A stretch of DNA of 64,000 nucleotides from CAWEPK01 sp963835595 (GTDB lineage Bacteria > Desulfobacterota > Syntrophorhabdia > Syntrophorhabdales > WCHB1-27): assembly GCA_963835595.1 (NCBI GenBank), contig CAWIGL010000002.1, positions 1,674,001 through 1,738,000 on the forward strand. The letters are read 5' to 3'. Made by a program: the position numbers and the translations under genes. The notes beneath the pieces were generated by a model. It had not been told where the DNA came from and made no database searches. It worked only from the letters and a program-made list of their open reading frames with translations. Within the stretch, counting starts at the first letter, position 1. Each line of letters opens with the position of its first letter. Below, piece after piece: positions 7,702-15,875 of the stretch.

Positions 7702-9813
7702 TTAATTTTTGTAGACCCGGCACGGTATGCCGCCCAGCTCCACCGACCCCGTGTCCGGGTCGTAGGGCGGGTCGGCGTCGGTCAGGATGTTGATGTTCGA
7801 CTTGCGGAACCCCAACATGTCCTTCTCGTGGGGGAACCACCACCCGAAGGAGGCGTTGACGAGGCGCGGGTCGAGGTCCGCATCGAGGACGAGAAGCTGC
7901 TTGATGCGCCCTTTTTTCGTCTCGATCCAGATCCATTCGCCTTCCGTGACGCCGTAACGCTTTGCCGTCTCGGGGTTCAGCTCGACCGTCGGCTCAGGCC
8001 TCATGCGCTTGAGGAACTCGACGTGCTTGTAACCCGTAAGCATGTAAGGCCCTTCCTTGGCGTTGAGGAGCAGCAGGGGGAAGTCGTCCGACTCTGCGAA
8101 CCTGAAGCGGCACACCTCTTCAAAGAGGGGCATGGGGCTGCACCCGATGTCCATCAACGGCTGCGAGAAGATATCGATCTTCCCCGATTTCGTCTTGAAG
8201 ATGCCTTCTTCGGGCTTTTTGTATTCTTTCGTCGCCTCGATGCAGCGCTTCTTTCTGAACTGCTCCCAAGAGAGGCCGCTCGGCGCAAGCAGCTCCTTGA
8301 ACGCCCCCATCTCGTCTTCCCAGAACTGCTCGCCCAGGCCGAGTCGCCCCGCCAGGTCGTTGATCCAATCGGTGTCGGCCCGCGCCTCGCCGGGCGGATC
8401 GACGAGCTTTTCGTAAACCCGCACCTCCTCGTGCCAGCCCGGCCAGTGTCCCATGGCGACGTGCTCTGCGCCCCAGGCTGCCGGAAGGACTATGTCTGCG
8501 ATCTGCGTCGTCGGGGTGGGAAAAATCTCCGAGATGGCTATGAATTCGAGCTTCATGAAGGCCTTGTACGTCTGCTCCGTGTCCGGGTAGCTGACTAGCG
8601 GGTCCGTCAGGAAGCAGAGCACCCCCTTTATCGGGTAGGGCTTCTCGTCGAGGATCGCCTTCACGAGGGACTGCGTAGGGATGTAGGCAGAGCTGATCGT
8701 TATCGGGTGCTCCTTGGCCACGGAGTTGTAAAGCTCCTTGCGCCGGGGCGACTTGCCTACGAGGTAGAAGCGGCCCATGCGCGTGAACTCTCCGGGCGTC
8801 AGGCAGACGTTCCCGCCGGGGGTGTTGATGTCGCCTACGAGCGCCCTTAAGATGAAGACCGCCCGGAGCGTCTGGAAGGCGTGCTGCGCCCGCTCGATGC
8901 CGTTGCCGACGACAAGGGAGACGGGGCGTATGCGGCCGAAGAGCCTGGCTGCGTCCTCGATCTTCCGGTGGGGAACCCACGTCAGCCTTTCCACGTCGTC
9001 GAGGGAGAATGTCCTGACGTGGTCCCGGAGCTTGTCGAAGCCGACGGTCCAGTTTTCCACGAACTCCCGGTCGTAGAGACCTTCCTCGATGATGACCTTT
9101 ATCATGCCGAGGGCCAGTACCCCGTCGCTCTGCGGCCTCGGGCAGAGCCAGACGTCGGCCCGCTTGGCGATGTCGATCCGCTTGGGGTCGATCACCATGA
9201 GCTTTGCGTTGCCCTGGAGGGCCGAGCGGAACTCCTCGCGCAGGAAGCCGCCCATGAAATGTATCTGGTTGTTCCCCCAGAAAACGAGGAGCTTTGTGAC
9301 CGGCTTCGGGTCGAAGACGAGAGGCCATCCGAACGTGAAGGTAGCGCCCGCTACCTTGGGGACGCCTCAGTAGTTACCCGGAGTGGCGACGTTGGCAGTC
9401 CCGAAGGCGGATGCCAGGCGCTGGCCGTAAGCGAACTCAAGACCCTTCGGCTCCCCGAGGCAGAGGGCGAAGCTGTTCGCGCCTAGCTCCTTCTTGACGG
9501 AGCTCATCTTCTCGGCGATCGTGTCGAGGGCCTCGTCCCAGGTTATCCGCTTCCACTTTCCCTCGCCCCGCGCCCCGTCCCTTTTCATCGGGTATTTGAG
9601 CCGGTCCGGGTGCGTGCAGACCTCCGGTATCATCCGCGCCCGCGTGAAGCTGCACCATTCGCTCGGCAGGCCGCTCTCCAGGTCCCTATCGACCGCCACG
9701 ATCTTTCCGTCCTGCACGGTCATCTTGCGGCTGCAATGGCTCGGGCAAACGTGGCAAAACGTGAGAATCTCTTTTCGGTCCGCGCCTTCCATATCGCCTC
9801 TCAGCCCGTTCAC
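7702..9813 (-). CDS. Selenocysteine-type molybdopterin oxidoreductase (Mo-bis-MGD, DMSO-reductase family), in-frame UGA
   Basis: 703 residues if UGA at 9369-9367 is read as selenocysteine (Sec149 from GTG 9813; an alternative ATG at 9792 has GAGAGG just upstream). The frame is identical before and after the UGA, so this is not a frameshift. N-terminal [4Fe-4S] motif CHVCPSHC with the fourth Cys in SEWCS, then RITWDEALDTIAEKM, then GNY-U-GVPKVAGATFTFGW. The UGA falls exactly where family members place the Cys, Sec or Ser that ligates molybdenum. Downstream are the Mo-cofactor signature WGNNQIHFMGG, KLMVIDPKRIDIAKRADVWL and the C-terminal guanine-dinucleotide domain (LLLNAKEGPYMLTGYKHVEF). An 8-bp hairpin begins nine bases after UGA. 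No Tat signal is present, so it is probably cytoplasmic. It overlaps the HdrD-like gene by four bases (GTGA). The likely role is redox or hydration chemistry on the acyl substrate handled by this operon; the exact reaction is unknown. Confidence 0.88.
9338..9369 (-). promoter_or_regulatory. Bacterial SECIS-like element with its UGA codon
   Basis: On the minus strand UGA (9369-9367) is followed by nine bases and then a perfect 8-bp stem AAGGTAGC/GCTACCTT (9357-9350 with 9345-9338) closed by the loop GGGC. The loop starts 17 bases after UGA and opens with G, as bacterial SECIS elements recognised by SelB do. The hairpin is inside the coding sequence, as expected in bacteria. Confidence 0.75.
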
Positions 9814-11084
9814 TTAAAAAGCTCGGTGAGGTACATCACCTTCTGGGGCAGGTTGTTTCTCTTCAGGGTATCCATCAACTGTATCATGCAGCCCGGACAA
9901 GCGGTCGCAACGATGTCGGCTTCCGTATCCCTTATGGTCTCAGCTTTCTTGTCCGCAATCTTCTTCGAGAGGTCGTAGTAGTGGACGCTGAAGGAGCCGG
10001 CCATGCCGCAGCAGCGGTCGGCCCTGACCATCTCGATATACTCCGTCTCCGGTATCGACTTGAGTATCTGCCTCGGCTCGCTCTTGATCTTTGCGTAACG
10101 GTTCAGGTGGCAGGGGTCGTGCCACGTCACGCGCTTGCCCTTTACGCCGTCGGACGGCTTAAGCGCGGCGAGGTCGATCTTAAGCTCGTCCGTGAGGAAA
10201 AGGCTCGTATGGACGATCTTCTCCTCGAATTTCCGGTAGGCGGCCTCCCTCTCGGGCGAATCGGCCAGGTATTTGGCGTATTCCTTGAGGCTGCCGAGGC
10301 AGGTGGCGCAGTCAACGACGATGCGGTCTACGTCCCCGAACGCTCGGACGTTCGCGTCCGCGAGCCTCCTGCCTGTCTCGAAATCGCCGGCCCCCACCCA
10401 GACGGGCGCGCCGCAGCACCCCTGGGCGCGGGGCACGACCACCTCCACGCCCTGCTTGACCAGGAAATCTATCGTGCCTCGCGCGATGTCGGGGAAGATG
10501 AAATCCATCGCGCACCCGACGAAATATCCCACCTTCATCTTCGGCTTCCCGGAGGGCCTGTTGACCTCCGGCGCCATCTGCCGGAGGAATTTAGGCGCGA
10601 TGGACGGTATCTTTCTGCCTTTTCCCAGGGCGGAGAGGAACATCGGCAGGTGGCGTATCCTCCCTTCCGTCTTGGGCGCGACTATCCCCTGGAACCACGA
10701 GGCGACCCGCACAATGTTGCCGAAGAGCGTCCTGTGGGGGATGAGGCCCCGGTAGATCAAAGCCGAGATCGGGCCCACGCCCCGGGCCTTTACCCTGTCC
10801 GCCCGCGACGCGAGCACCGTCGACTGGACCTGGCAGGCGACCGGGCAGTGCTCCGCGCAGGTCTTGCAGAGCATGCACTTGCTGAGAAGCTCGGTGAACT
10901 CAGGGGTGTAGTCCGTCTCGCCGGCGAGGAGCCGCTTGATCATCTTGATCTTGCCCCTTGCCACGGACGACTCAACGCCCTCTTCGTGGTAGATAGGACA
11001 CCAGAAGGTGCAGTTCCCGCACTCGATGCACGTCCCAAGGTCGCCTATAAAGCGCTTTGTCTCTTCGGGATTCAGCTTAGCCAT
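9810..11084 (-). CDS. HdrD/GlpC-like iron-sulfur oxidoreductase (two 4Fe-4S, two CCG domains)
   Basis: 424 residues. Two [4Fe-4S] motifs near the N-terminus (CIECGNCTFWCP and CMLCKTCAEHCP, about residues 18-80) are followed by two cysteine-rich CCG domains: GCAMD ... QGCCGAPVW with CATCLGS, and DPCHLNRY ... DRCCGMAGSF with CPGCMIQL. This is the architecture of heterodisulfide reductase subunit D, GlpC and lactate-oxidase Fe-S subunits, which pass electrons between a dehydrogenase and a thiol, quinone or membrane acceptor. The start is ATG 11084; an in-frame upstream ATG at 11129 would run through the operator-like site. The stop overlaps the molybdoenzyme start (GTGA), so stoichiometric expression is likely and it is probably that enzyme's electron-transfer subunit. 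No membrane segments are visible. Confidence 0.85.
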   Translation of the reverse strand: MAKLNPEETKRFIGDLGTCIECGNCTFWCPIYHEEGVESSVARGKIKMIKRLLAGETDYTPEFTELLSKCMLCKTCAEHCPVACQVQSTVLASRADRVKARGVGPISALIYRGLIPHRTLFGNIVRVASWFQGIVAPKTEGRIRHLPMFLSALGKGRKIPSIAPKFLRQMAPEVNRPSGKPKMKVGYFVGCAMDFIFPDIARGTIDFLVKQGVEVVVPRAQGCCGAPVWVGAGDFETGRRLADANVRAFGDVDRIVVDCATCLGSLKEYAKYLADSPEREAAYRKFEEKIVHTSLFLTDELKIDLAALKPSDGVKGKRVTWHDPCHLNRYAKIKSEPRQILKSIPETEYIEMVRADRCCGMAGSFSVHYYDLSKKIADKKAETIRDTEADIVATACPGCMIQLMDTLKRNNLPQKVMYLTELFK

Positions 11085-11104
11085 TGCCCCTGCCTCGCGG
11101 TTAG

Positions 11105-11122
11105 CGACTGACTCGTTGCGAA
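11105..11122. promoter_or_regulatory. Degenerate TetR-type operator half-site
   Basis: CGACTGAC-TC-GTTGCGAA: the left half and centre are identical to the full operator at 11215-11232 (15 of 16 flanking bases match, TARCGACTGACTCGTY), but the right half is lost. It lies 21 bases upstream of the HdrD-like start, a position where binding would block initiation. Confidence 0.4.
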
Positions 11123-11133
11123 AGGACAAATGC

Positions 11134-11160
11134 GGAATACTCCCGGCGGCTGGACTCGCG
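11134..11160 (+). repeat. Inverted repeat copy B upstream of the HdrD operon
   Basis: 27 bases matching the reverse complement of 11953-11980 with one base change and one missing T; it contains the 18-base repeat also found at 3223-3240. Relative to their own genes, B (HdrD operon) and C (TetR gene) have the same orientation and similar distance, so the two divergent promoter regions share duplicated sequence. Confidence 0.65.
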
Positions 11161-11214
11161 CCTGTGCAGAATCGCGCTCTGCGGCGGGCTGTACCGCATC
11201 CGCCCCTGGGATAA

Positions 11215-11232
11215 CGACTGACTCGTCAGTCA
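11215..11232. promoter_or_regulatory. Putative TetR operator upstream of the molybdoenzyme operon
   Basis: CGACTGAC-TC-GTCAGTCA is a near-perfect palindrome (one mismatch in each 8-base arm pair) of the TGACTGACNNGTCAGTCA type typical for TetR regulators of fatty-acid and aromatic-acid catabolism. An almost identical site (12030-12047) covers the TetR gene's own promoter, including the trailing CTCAA. Confidence 0.65.
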
Positions 11233-11432
11233 CTCAATAAATTAGACGGAAGCTGGGGGGAAGTCAAGGGAAAAGTTTGGTGATTATCCATTTGACGAAG
11301 GTAGGACTATGCCGAGGGTGGGCCGATGAGGAGAAAATCCCTACTCATCGGATTAATCCTATGCGTTTGTTACGTCTGAACATCGCCCCGAGCCCACTCT
11401 TGCTTGTGATGGTTCACAACCTCACCGGCAGG

Positions 11433-11759
11433 CTATGCTCGGATTGCTCGCTTTTCAAGTTCTTCCAGCCGCTTCTGCAGGTCTGTGAGTTTTGTCTTCA
11501 TCGATGCGATTTCTTTTTTGCAAGTTTTCGGGTGTGTACGAACCTGCTCCGATTGCTTTCTCTATACGTTCTATAGCATAACTATTAGGCGGTACTCCTC
11601 ATCAAGCTTCTCGAAACGTTGGTAAAGAGCATCGACGTGGTCGAGAAGGCGGGCGAACTTGTCGTCGTGCTCGGCCAGTTTTTCCTTTATAGACCGGAAT
11701 TCAGGCTCCAAACTTTTTCCGTAAAAAGCCGTGAGCGCTGTCGTAATATCCTGTTTCAT
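11433..11759 (-). pseudogene. Small coiled-coil protein gene, frameshifted
   Basis: The first 62 residues (MKQDITTALTAFYGKSLEPE ... LDEEYRLIVML) are open from ATG 11759, then a stop occurs at about 11571. In neighbouring frames the reading continues as AIERIEKAIGAGSYTPENLQ and then, after a run of six A near 11520, KEIASMKTKLTDLQKRLEEL, ending at TAG 11433. Repaired, it would be a ~108-residue, charged, heptad-rich helical protein. At least two frame changes are needed, so it is either a decayed gene or badly sequenced. The function is unknown. It lies between the divergent HdrD operon and TetR gene, inside the pair of inverted repeats. The stretch 11233-11432 holds no gene I can support, only an 8-bp inverted repeat CCGATGAG/CTCATCGG (11323-11330, 11344-11351). 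Confidence 0.5.
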
Positions 11760-11877
11760 GCATCTACTTCTTCATATATCATTTGGAGTCTACAGTTTTT
11801 GTCTCTTACACCACATTGTTACCATCTGTAAGAGAGTATTGCAAGATAAACCTTCTAGCGATGCCGGAGCGCGGGGC

Positions 11878-11911
11878 ACGCAGGCGACGCGGCTTAGCGA
11901 GTCGCCTGCGT
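11878..11911. repeat. Perfect 11-bp inverted repeat
   Basis: ACGCAGGCGAC (11878-11888) and GTCGCCTGCGT (11901-11911) enclose 12 bases. It lies in the non-coding stretch between the broken coiled-coil gene and the TetR promoter. There is no T-tract, so it is more like a REP-type element than a terminator. Confidence 0.5.
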
Positions 11912-11952
11912 TCGCGAAAGCGGAGGCAAAAGGTCGATTTAACGCGCAGCGT

Positions 11953-11980
11953 CGCGAGTCCAAGCCGCCGGGAATATTCC
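11953..11980 (-). repeat. Inverted repeat copy C upstream of the TetR gene
   Basis: 28 bases, the reverse complement of copy B at 11134-11160 with one substitution and one extra T. It sits immediately upstream of the -35 box (11993) of the TetR promoter. Confidence 0.65.
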
Positions 11981-11992
11981 GGTTTTTGTTTC

Positions 11993-12022
11993 TTGACAAC
12001 TTGTATGCAACCGGAATATAAT
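11993..12022 (+). promoter_or_regulatory. Consensus sigma-70 promoter of the TetR gene
   Basis: TTGACA (11993-11998) and TATAAT (12017-12022), both perfect, with an 18-base spacer. The operator at 12030-12047 covers the predicted transcription start, which predicts autorepression. Confidence 0.8.
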
Positions 12023-12029
12023 CAGACTG

Positions 12030-12047
12030 TGACTGACCCGTCACTCA
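12030..12047. promoter_or_regulatory. Putative TetR operator at its own promoter
   Basis: TGACTGAC-CC-GTCACTCA: palindromic except for one position per arm. It shares the GACTGACYCGTCA core and following sequence with 11215-11232. It lies directly downstream of the -10 box and nine bases before the ATG. Confidence 0.65.
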
Positions 12048-12055
12048 AGGGGCTT

Positions 12056-12724
12056 ATGGCGACGGTTAACCCGATATCTGGAAACAAGGTCAAAAAGGCG
12101 TCAGGGCGGCGGCGTTACGTAGGCGAGGAGCAGCGCAGGAGCGATATCCTCAAGGCAGCCATCAAGGTCTTCGGCGAAAAAGGCTATCACAACGCCAAGA
12201 TGCAGGAGATAGCCGCCAGGGCAGGGGTGGCGAACGGGACCGTCTACCGTTATTTCCCCAGCAAGTTCCAGCTCGCCACGGAGCTTATCGGGGCGAGGGG
12301 GGCGTCGGGGTTCATCGAGTCGCTCCGGGAGACGAATGCCGAAAAACTTGCGCCGGAGCAATTCCTGATGACGACGGCGAAGAAATACTTCGGCCATCAA
12401 AAGGACCTGCCCCTCATCCGCTTCCGCATCTCCGAGGCGCTCGCGAACCCCGATCTCGGCCACCAGTACTACGTCAACCTCCTGCACAGGCTGATCGGGG
12501 ACATCGCCTCCTTTATCGAGCCTTATCAAAAGAAGAAGCTGATAAAATCGTTCGACCCCTTCGTCCTCGGTCACATCTTTTACGGTATCCTCTTCGGTTT
12601 TCTTTACTGCCAGGAGCTCATGTTCGGCAAGGAGACGACCGGGATAGACATCAATAAGCTCGCCAAGACCGTGGTCGAGGTCTTCCTCCACGGCGCAGCC
12701 GCCGATACCCCGAAGGACCGCTGA
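12056..12724 (+). CDS. TetR/AcrR family transcriptional regulator
   Basis: 222 residues. The N-terminal helix-turn-helix runs from about residue 24 to 70 (RSDILKAAIKVFGEKGYHNA, then MQEIAARAGVANGTVYRYFP), the canonical TetR DNA-binding domain, followed by a ~150-residue all-helical ligand domain of the kind found in fatty-acid and acyl-CoA responsive repressors. ATG 12056 has AAGGGG upstream; longer in-frame starts would run through the promoter and operator and are rejected. The gene is divergent from the HdrD/molybdoenzyme/ligase operon and shares its operator, so it most likely represses both units and is released by the operon's acid or acyl-CoA. The ligand is unknown. Confidence 0.85.
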   Translation: MATVNPISGNKVKKASGRRRYVGEEQRRSDILKAAIKVFGEKGYHNAKMQEIAARAGVANGTVYRYFPSKFQLATELIGARGASGFIESLRETNAEKLAPEQFLMTTAKKYFGHQKDLPLIRFRISEALANPDLGHQYYVNLLHRLIGDIASFIEPYQKKKLIKSFDPFVLGHIFYGILFGFLYCQELMFGKETTGIDINKLAKTVVEVFLHGAAADTPKDR

Positions 12725-12800
12725 AAAAGGGCAGCTCCGGGCCTTTAGTCCGCCCGCCGATGCAAGCATCAGGGAATCGGCCGAAGGTGCGGCTGCCGGC

Positions 12801-13752
12801 CTACCTGCCGGACCTGCTGTTGAAGGATGTCGATTTGAATATCTTGCCGTCCGTCCACGTCGCGCCGGTGAATATGGTGTTTGTCAGGACCGCCCGCGAG
12901 AGGATGGCGCGGAAAAGGATCGTGTTCGTAAAATCTGCGTTCGTCATATCTACGAGGTTGAGGTCCGTTTCCGTGAAGTTGGCACCGTTCACGTACGCCT
13001 CGGTCATGTCCGCCTGGCTCAGGTTCGCCTTCAGGAAATCGGCGCCGGTGGCGCGGGCGTTCCTCAGGTTTGCGCAGTAGAGGTCGGCCCGGAAGAACCG
13101 CGAGCTCCCCATGTCGGCAGCGGTCAGGTCGGAGCGCGACAGGTTGCTGCCCGCGAAGTCTGCCCACCTCATGGTGACCTTGTTGAGATTGGCCCCCGCC
13201 AGATTGGCGCGGGTCACGTCCGAGTGAGAAAGTATGGCGCGGGAAAGGTTGGCGCCCGTAAGGACCGCTTTTGAAAGGACGGCGCCGAAGAATCTTCGCG
13301 GAGACGAGGTTCGCCCCCGTAAGATTGGCCCCCGTGAGGTTAGCCCCGGACAGGTCTGCCTCGTAAAGGTTCGCCCCCGTAAGATTGGCCCCCGTGAGGT
13401 TAGCCCCGGCGAGGTTCGCGCCGGAAAGGTTGCCGGTCTTGAGGGATACGCCCTCCATCCTGGAATAGTAGAGGCTGGTAAAGGTGAGGTCAGTATCGCC
13501 GAGGTTGGCGCCGCTCAAGACCGCTGCGGCAAGGTCTGCGGACGAGAGGTCGAGCTGCTCTAAGTCGCACTTCTCGCAGGAGTTGGTAGTCAGGAGCCTC
13601 TGGTAGTCGGCCGGCTTGAAGGCGTGGGCTTCAGGGGCAAGGCAGAACGCGGCAGCCGCGAGCGCAACGGCGATAAGGCCGGGCAGCGACAGACGCCTCC
13701 CTGCCTGCGCCCGGCGGGACCTAGGGCCTGCGTTCCCTGTCTCTCCTCTCAT
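12801..13752 (-). CDS. Exported pentapeptide-repeat protein (one frameshift)
   Basis: About 316 residues after repair. ATG 13752 starts an N-terminus with twin arginines and a signal peptide ending LAPEAHA, then a short cysteine-containing segment (LLTTNSCEKCDLEQLDLSSA) and more than 30 A(D/N)LXX repeats (for example NLTGANLTGANLYEADLSGA). These should fold into a right-handed quadrilateral beta helix about ten turns long. The frame changes once near 13285-13297 by one extra base; the repeat periodicity resumes exactly in the second frame (FFGAVLSKAVLTGANLSRAI) and ends at 12801. It is 10 bases downstream of the Pal-like lipoprotein gene and is probably co-transcribed with it. The role is unknown; exported pentapeptide proteins are usually structural or binding scaffolds. 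Confidence 0.75.
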
Positions 13753-13762
13753 TGCGGCGGCC

Positions 13763-14345
13763 TCATTCGACGGGCGCAAAGTGGACCTTCCTGTTCCTGG
13801 ACCATGCCTGAATGTTATGCGCGGACGGATCGGGTCTTTCACTGCCATAGGTCGATACCTCCAGGCGCCTTCCGCTGACGCCCAGCCTCATGAGATAGCT
13901 CTTCGCGGCCTCTGCCCTCTGCATCCCGAGGCGGATGTTGTATTTGCCGGTGCCCCTCTCGTCGCAGTGCCCCTCGAGCCTGACCCTCACCCCCGGGTTG
14001 GCCCTGAACCACTCCGCATTCCTGTGGAGGATGCGGGCGGCGGTGGGCGTGATTACATGCCTGTCGTAATCGAAGTAGATGTCGGAAAGCTCAGGGATGC
14101 TCGCCTGACCGGTAGACGGCCGCGCGCGAGACCCTGACGCCCTTTGAGCGGGCGGCGCAGTCGGGGCATATGGCCGTCTTCTTCTCCGGCGGGGGGACGA
14201 CACCCTCGGGCGCCGGAACGGCGGGGCTCTCGACCTTCAGGAAGGGGGGAGGCTCTTCCAGCCGGCCGACCGATTGCTCGCAGGCTGAGAGAAAGACGGC
14301 TGCAAGGACGGCCGCGCAGGCGAATAAGCATAACTTCATCGACAT
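13763..14345 (-). CDS. Pal/OmpA-like peptidoglycan-associated lipoprotein (one frameshift)
   Basis: About 194 residues after repair. The start is ATG 14345 (MSMKLCLF), with a lipoprotein signal ending LSAC, then a proline-rich linker with CPDC, then an OmpA-C domain. That domain has IYFDYDRHVITPTAARILHR, LEGHCDERGTGKYN and RAEAAKSYLMRLGVSGRRLE, the peptidoglycan (diaminopimelate) binding motifs of Pal. The N- and C-terminal parts are in different frames; one extra base lies in the linker between about 14110 and 14165, where the sequence is not conserved enough to place it exactly. It anchors the outer membrane to the cell wall. No TolB or other Tol gene is beside it, so it may be a Pal paralogue. 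It heads a two-gene unit with the pentapeptide protein. Confidence 0.78.
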
Positions 14346-14646
14346 ATGTATAACCCCCATGCCGTAGAATGGCCCGCTTACGATGGAGTATAGGATAGAG
14401 ATATATCTATGTCAACACAATTCGGGTCCGATTTCGGACATAAGGAATTGGGACCGATGCCGCGATAGGCGGCAATGGCGGGCGCTCCTTATAATAAACG
14501 ATTAAGATTGAATGTAAACAATGTTAGAAATAGAGCAGAAAAAGCTTGACAAGCGCCGGCTATCATTGTACGAATTATACCAGTAAAGTCCAAGCTTAGG
14601 TTTACTGGGTTCCTTCCGGGCGAGGAGAGGGCGGTAGCTTTTCCGC
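14346..14646. promoter_or_regulatory. Divergent intergenic region before the exopolysaccharide locus
   Basis: No gene is seen. It contains a perfect palindrome GTCCGATTTCGGAC (14426-14439), which could be an operator. It also has a TTGACA box at 14546-14551 facing the export lipoprotein gene, with only a weak -10 candidate (TACGAA, 14569-14574; 17-base spacer). The region is distinctly AT-richer than the flanking genes. Confidence 0.45.
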
Positions 14647-15825
14647 GTGGAGGATAGGGGTGCAGCCTGTATGCGTAGTCGCCTGAATGCGCATTTCAGC
14701 TTGAAAAAACTATTACTTGCAGGTGTTTTGCCGCTGTTTCCGGTTGCGGCCTTTATTGTTCTCATGGGGCTCTGCGGATGCAGCACCACGGTCCCGACCG
14801 GAGAGGTCAAGCGGACGCCCGACGGCGAGCTTATCCGCCTCAAGCAGCCGGAAGACCTGCCCGAGGCCGAAAAGGCGAAGCTGCGCCAGAACCTCATAAG
14901 GGAGGCGAAAGACGGACTTACACGGTATAGATTATCGCCGGGAGACACCCTCGAAGTGATGTACCACCTTTCCCTCGTATCGGAGACGCAGGCTTACAGG
15001 ATAGGCGTCAACGACGAGCTGAACATCGATTTTTTCTACCAGCCCCAGATCAACCGCACGGTCGTGGTCAGGCCCGACGGCAAGATCACGGTGCCCATCA
15101 AGGGAGATTTTGCGGCGGCCGGCCTGAAGCCGGAAGAGCTCGCGTCACACATAGCAAAGGGCTTCTCCGACATCCTGAATAAACCGGTAATCACCGTAAG
15201 CGTCAATAAGTACTCGTCGAAGATAACGGAGCTGCAAAAGGCGATCACGAATGCCCCCAGGGGCCAGGCGAAGGTCTTTCCGATAGGTCCCGACGGCAAC
15301 GTCTACCTGCCTCTCCTGAAGCCGGTGAAAGCGGCGAACAGGACCATCGACGAGCTAAACGACGCGATAAACACTGCGTACCGGTACGAGTTCAACAACC
15401 TGACCGTATCGGTCCTGATCGACAGCCTGGGCGGGAGCCGGGCGTTCGTTTTTGGAGAGGTCTACAGGCCGGGCCCGGTGCAGCTCGCAAAGCCTATGAC
15501 CGTGCTCCAGATCATCGCGCAGTCCGGCGGCGTGACGCCGACGGGCACGCTCAAGAACGTAAAGATCTTGTACTGGAACGAGAAGAACGAGCCGATAGTG
15601 AGGACGATCGACCTGTTCAAGATGTTTAGCGGCCTGAGCCTGGAAAGTGATATGATAGTGCCGAACAACGCTGTCATCTACGTGCCGAAGACGACGATCA
15701 CGAAAATGGACCAGTGGGTCGATCAGTACATCAAGCAGCTTTTCCTGTATCAGGGCGAGAGCGCGTCGATGGGGTTCAGCTATATACTGCACCAGCCCAG
15801 GATTATCACGACCACCACGCCCTAG
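14647..15825 (+). CDS. Polysaccharide export outer-membrane lipoprotein (Wza-like, SLBB)
   Basis: 392 residues. A long N-terminal hydrophobic segment ends in the lipobox LCGC (about residue 44), giving an outer-membrane lipoprotein. A poly-export (Wza N) domain follows from about residue 100 (YRLSPGDTLEVMYH ... VVVRPDGKITVPIKGD), with SLBB-type beta-grasp segments RAFVFGEVYRPGPVQLAKPM and NAVIYVPKTTITKMDQWVDQ. It forms the export channel for the exopolysaccharide made by the following genes. The start is uncertain between GTG 14647 and ATG 14671. It is the first gene of the locus and is 50 bases upstream of wzz. Confidence 0.86.
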   Translation: MEDRGAACMRSRLNAHFSLKKLLLAGVLPLFPVAAFIVLMGLCGCSTTVPTGEVKRTPDGELIRLKQPEDLPEAEKAKLRQNLIREAKDGLTRYRLSPGDTLEVMYHLSLVSETQAYRIGVNDELNIDFFYQPQINRTVVVRPDGKITVPIKGDFAAAGLKPEELASHIAKGFSDILNKPVITVSVNKYSSKITELQKAITNAPRGQAKVFPIGPDGNVYLPLLKPVKAANRTIDELNDAINTAYRYEFNNLTVSVLIDSLGGSRAFVFGEVYRPGPVQLAKPMTVLQIIAQSGGVTPTGTLKNVKILYWNEKNEPIVRTIDLFKMFSGLSLESDMIVPNNAVIYVPKTTITKMDQWVDQYIKQLFLYQGESASMGFSYILHQPRIITTTTP

Positions 15826-15875
15826 GAAATGTTTGGCCTGATCGTCGGCAAAGCGGGGGTAAGTACGGGAGAACG

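Noticed and set aside
11277..11576. 99-residue plus-strand frame
   Set aside because: It is antisense to the helical small protein on the minus strand and lacks a ribosome site or family resemblance.
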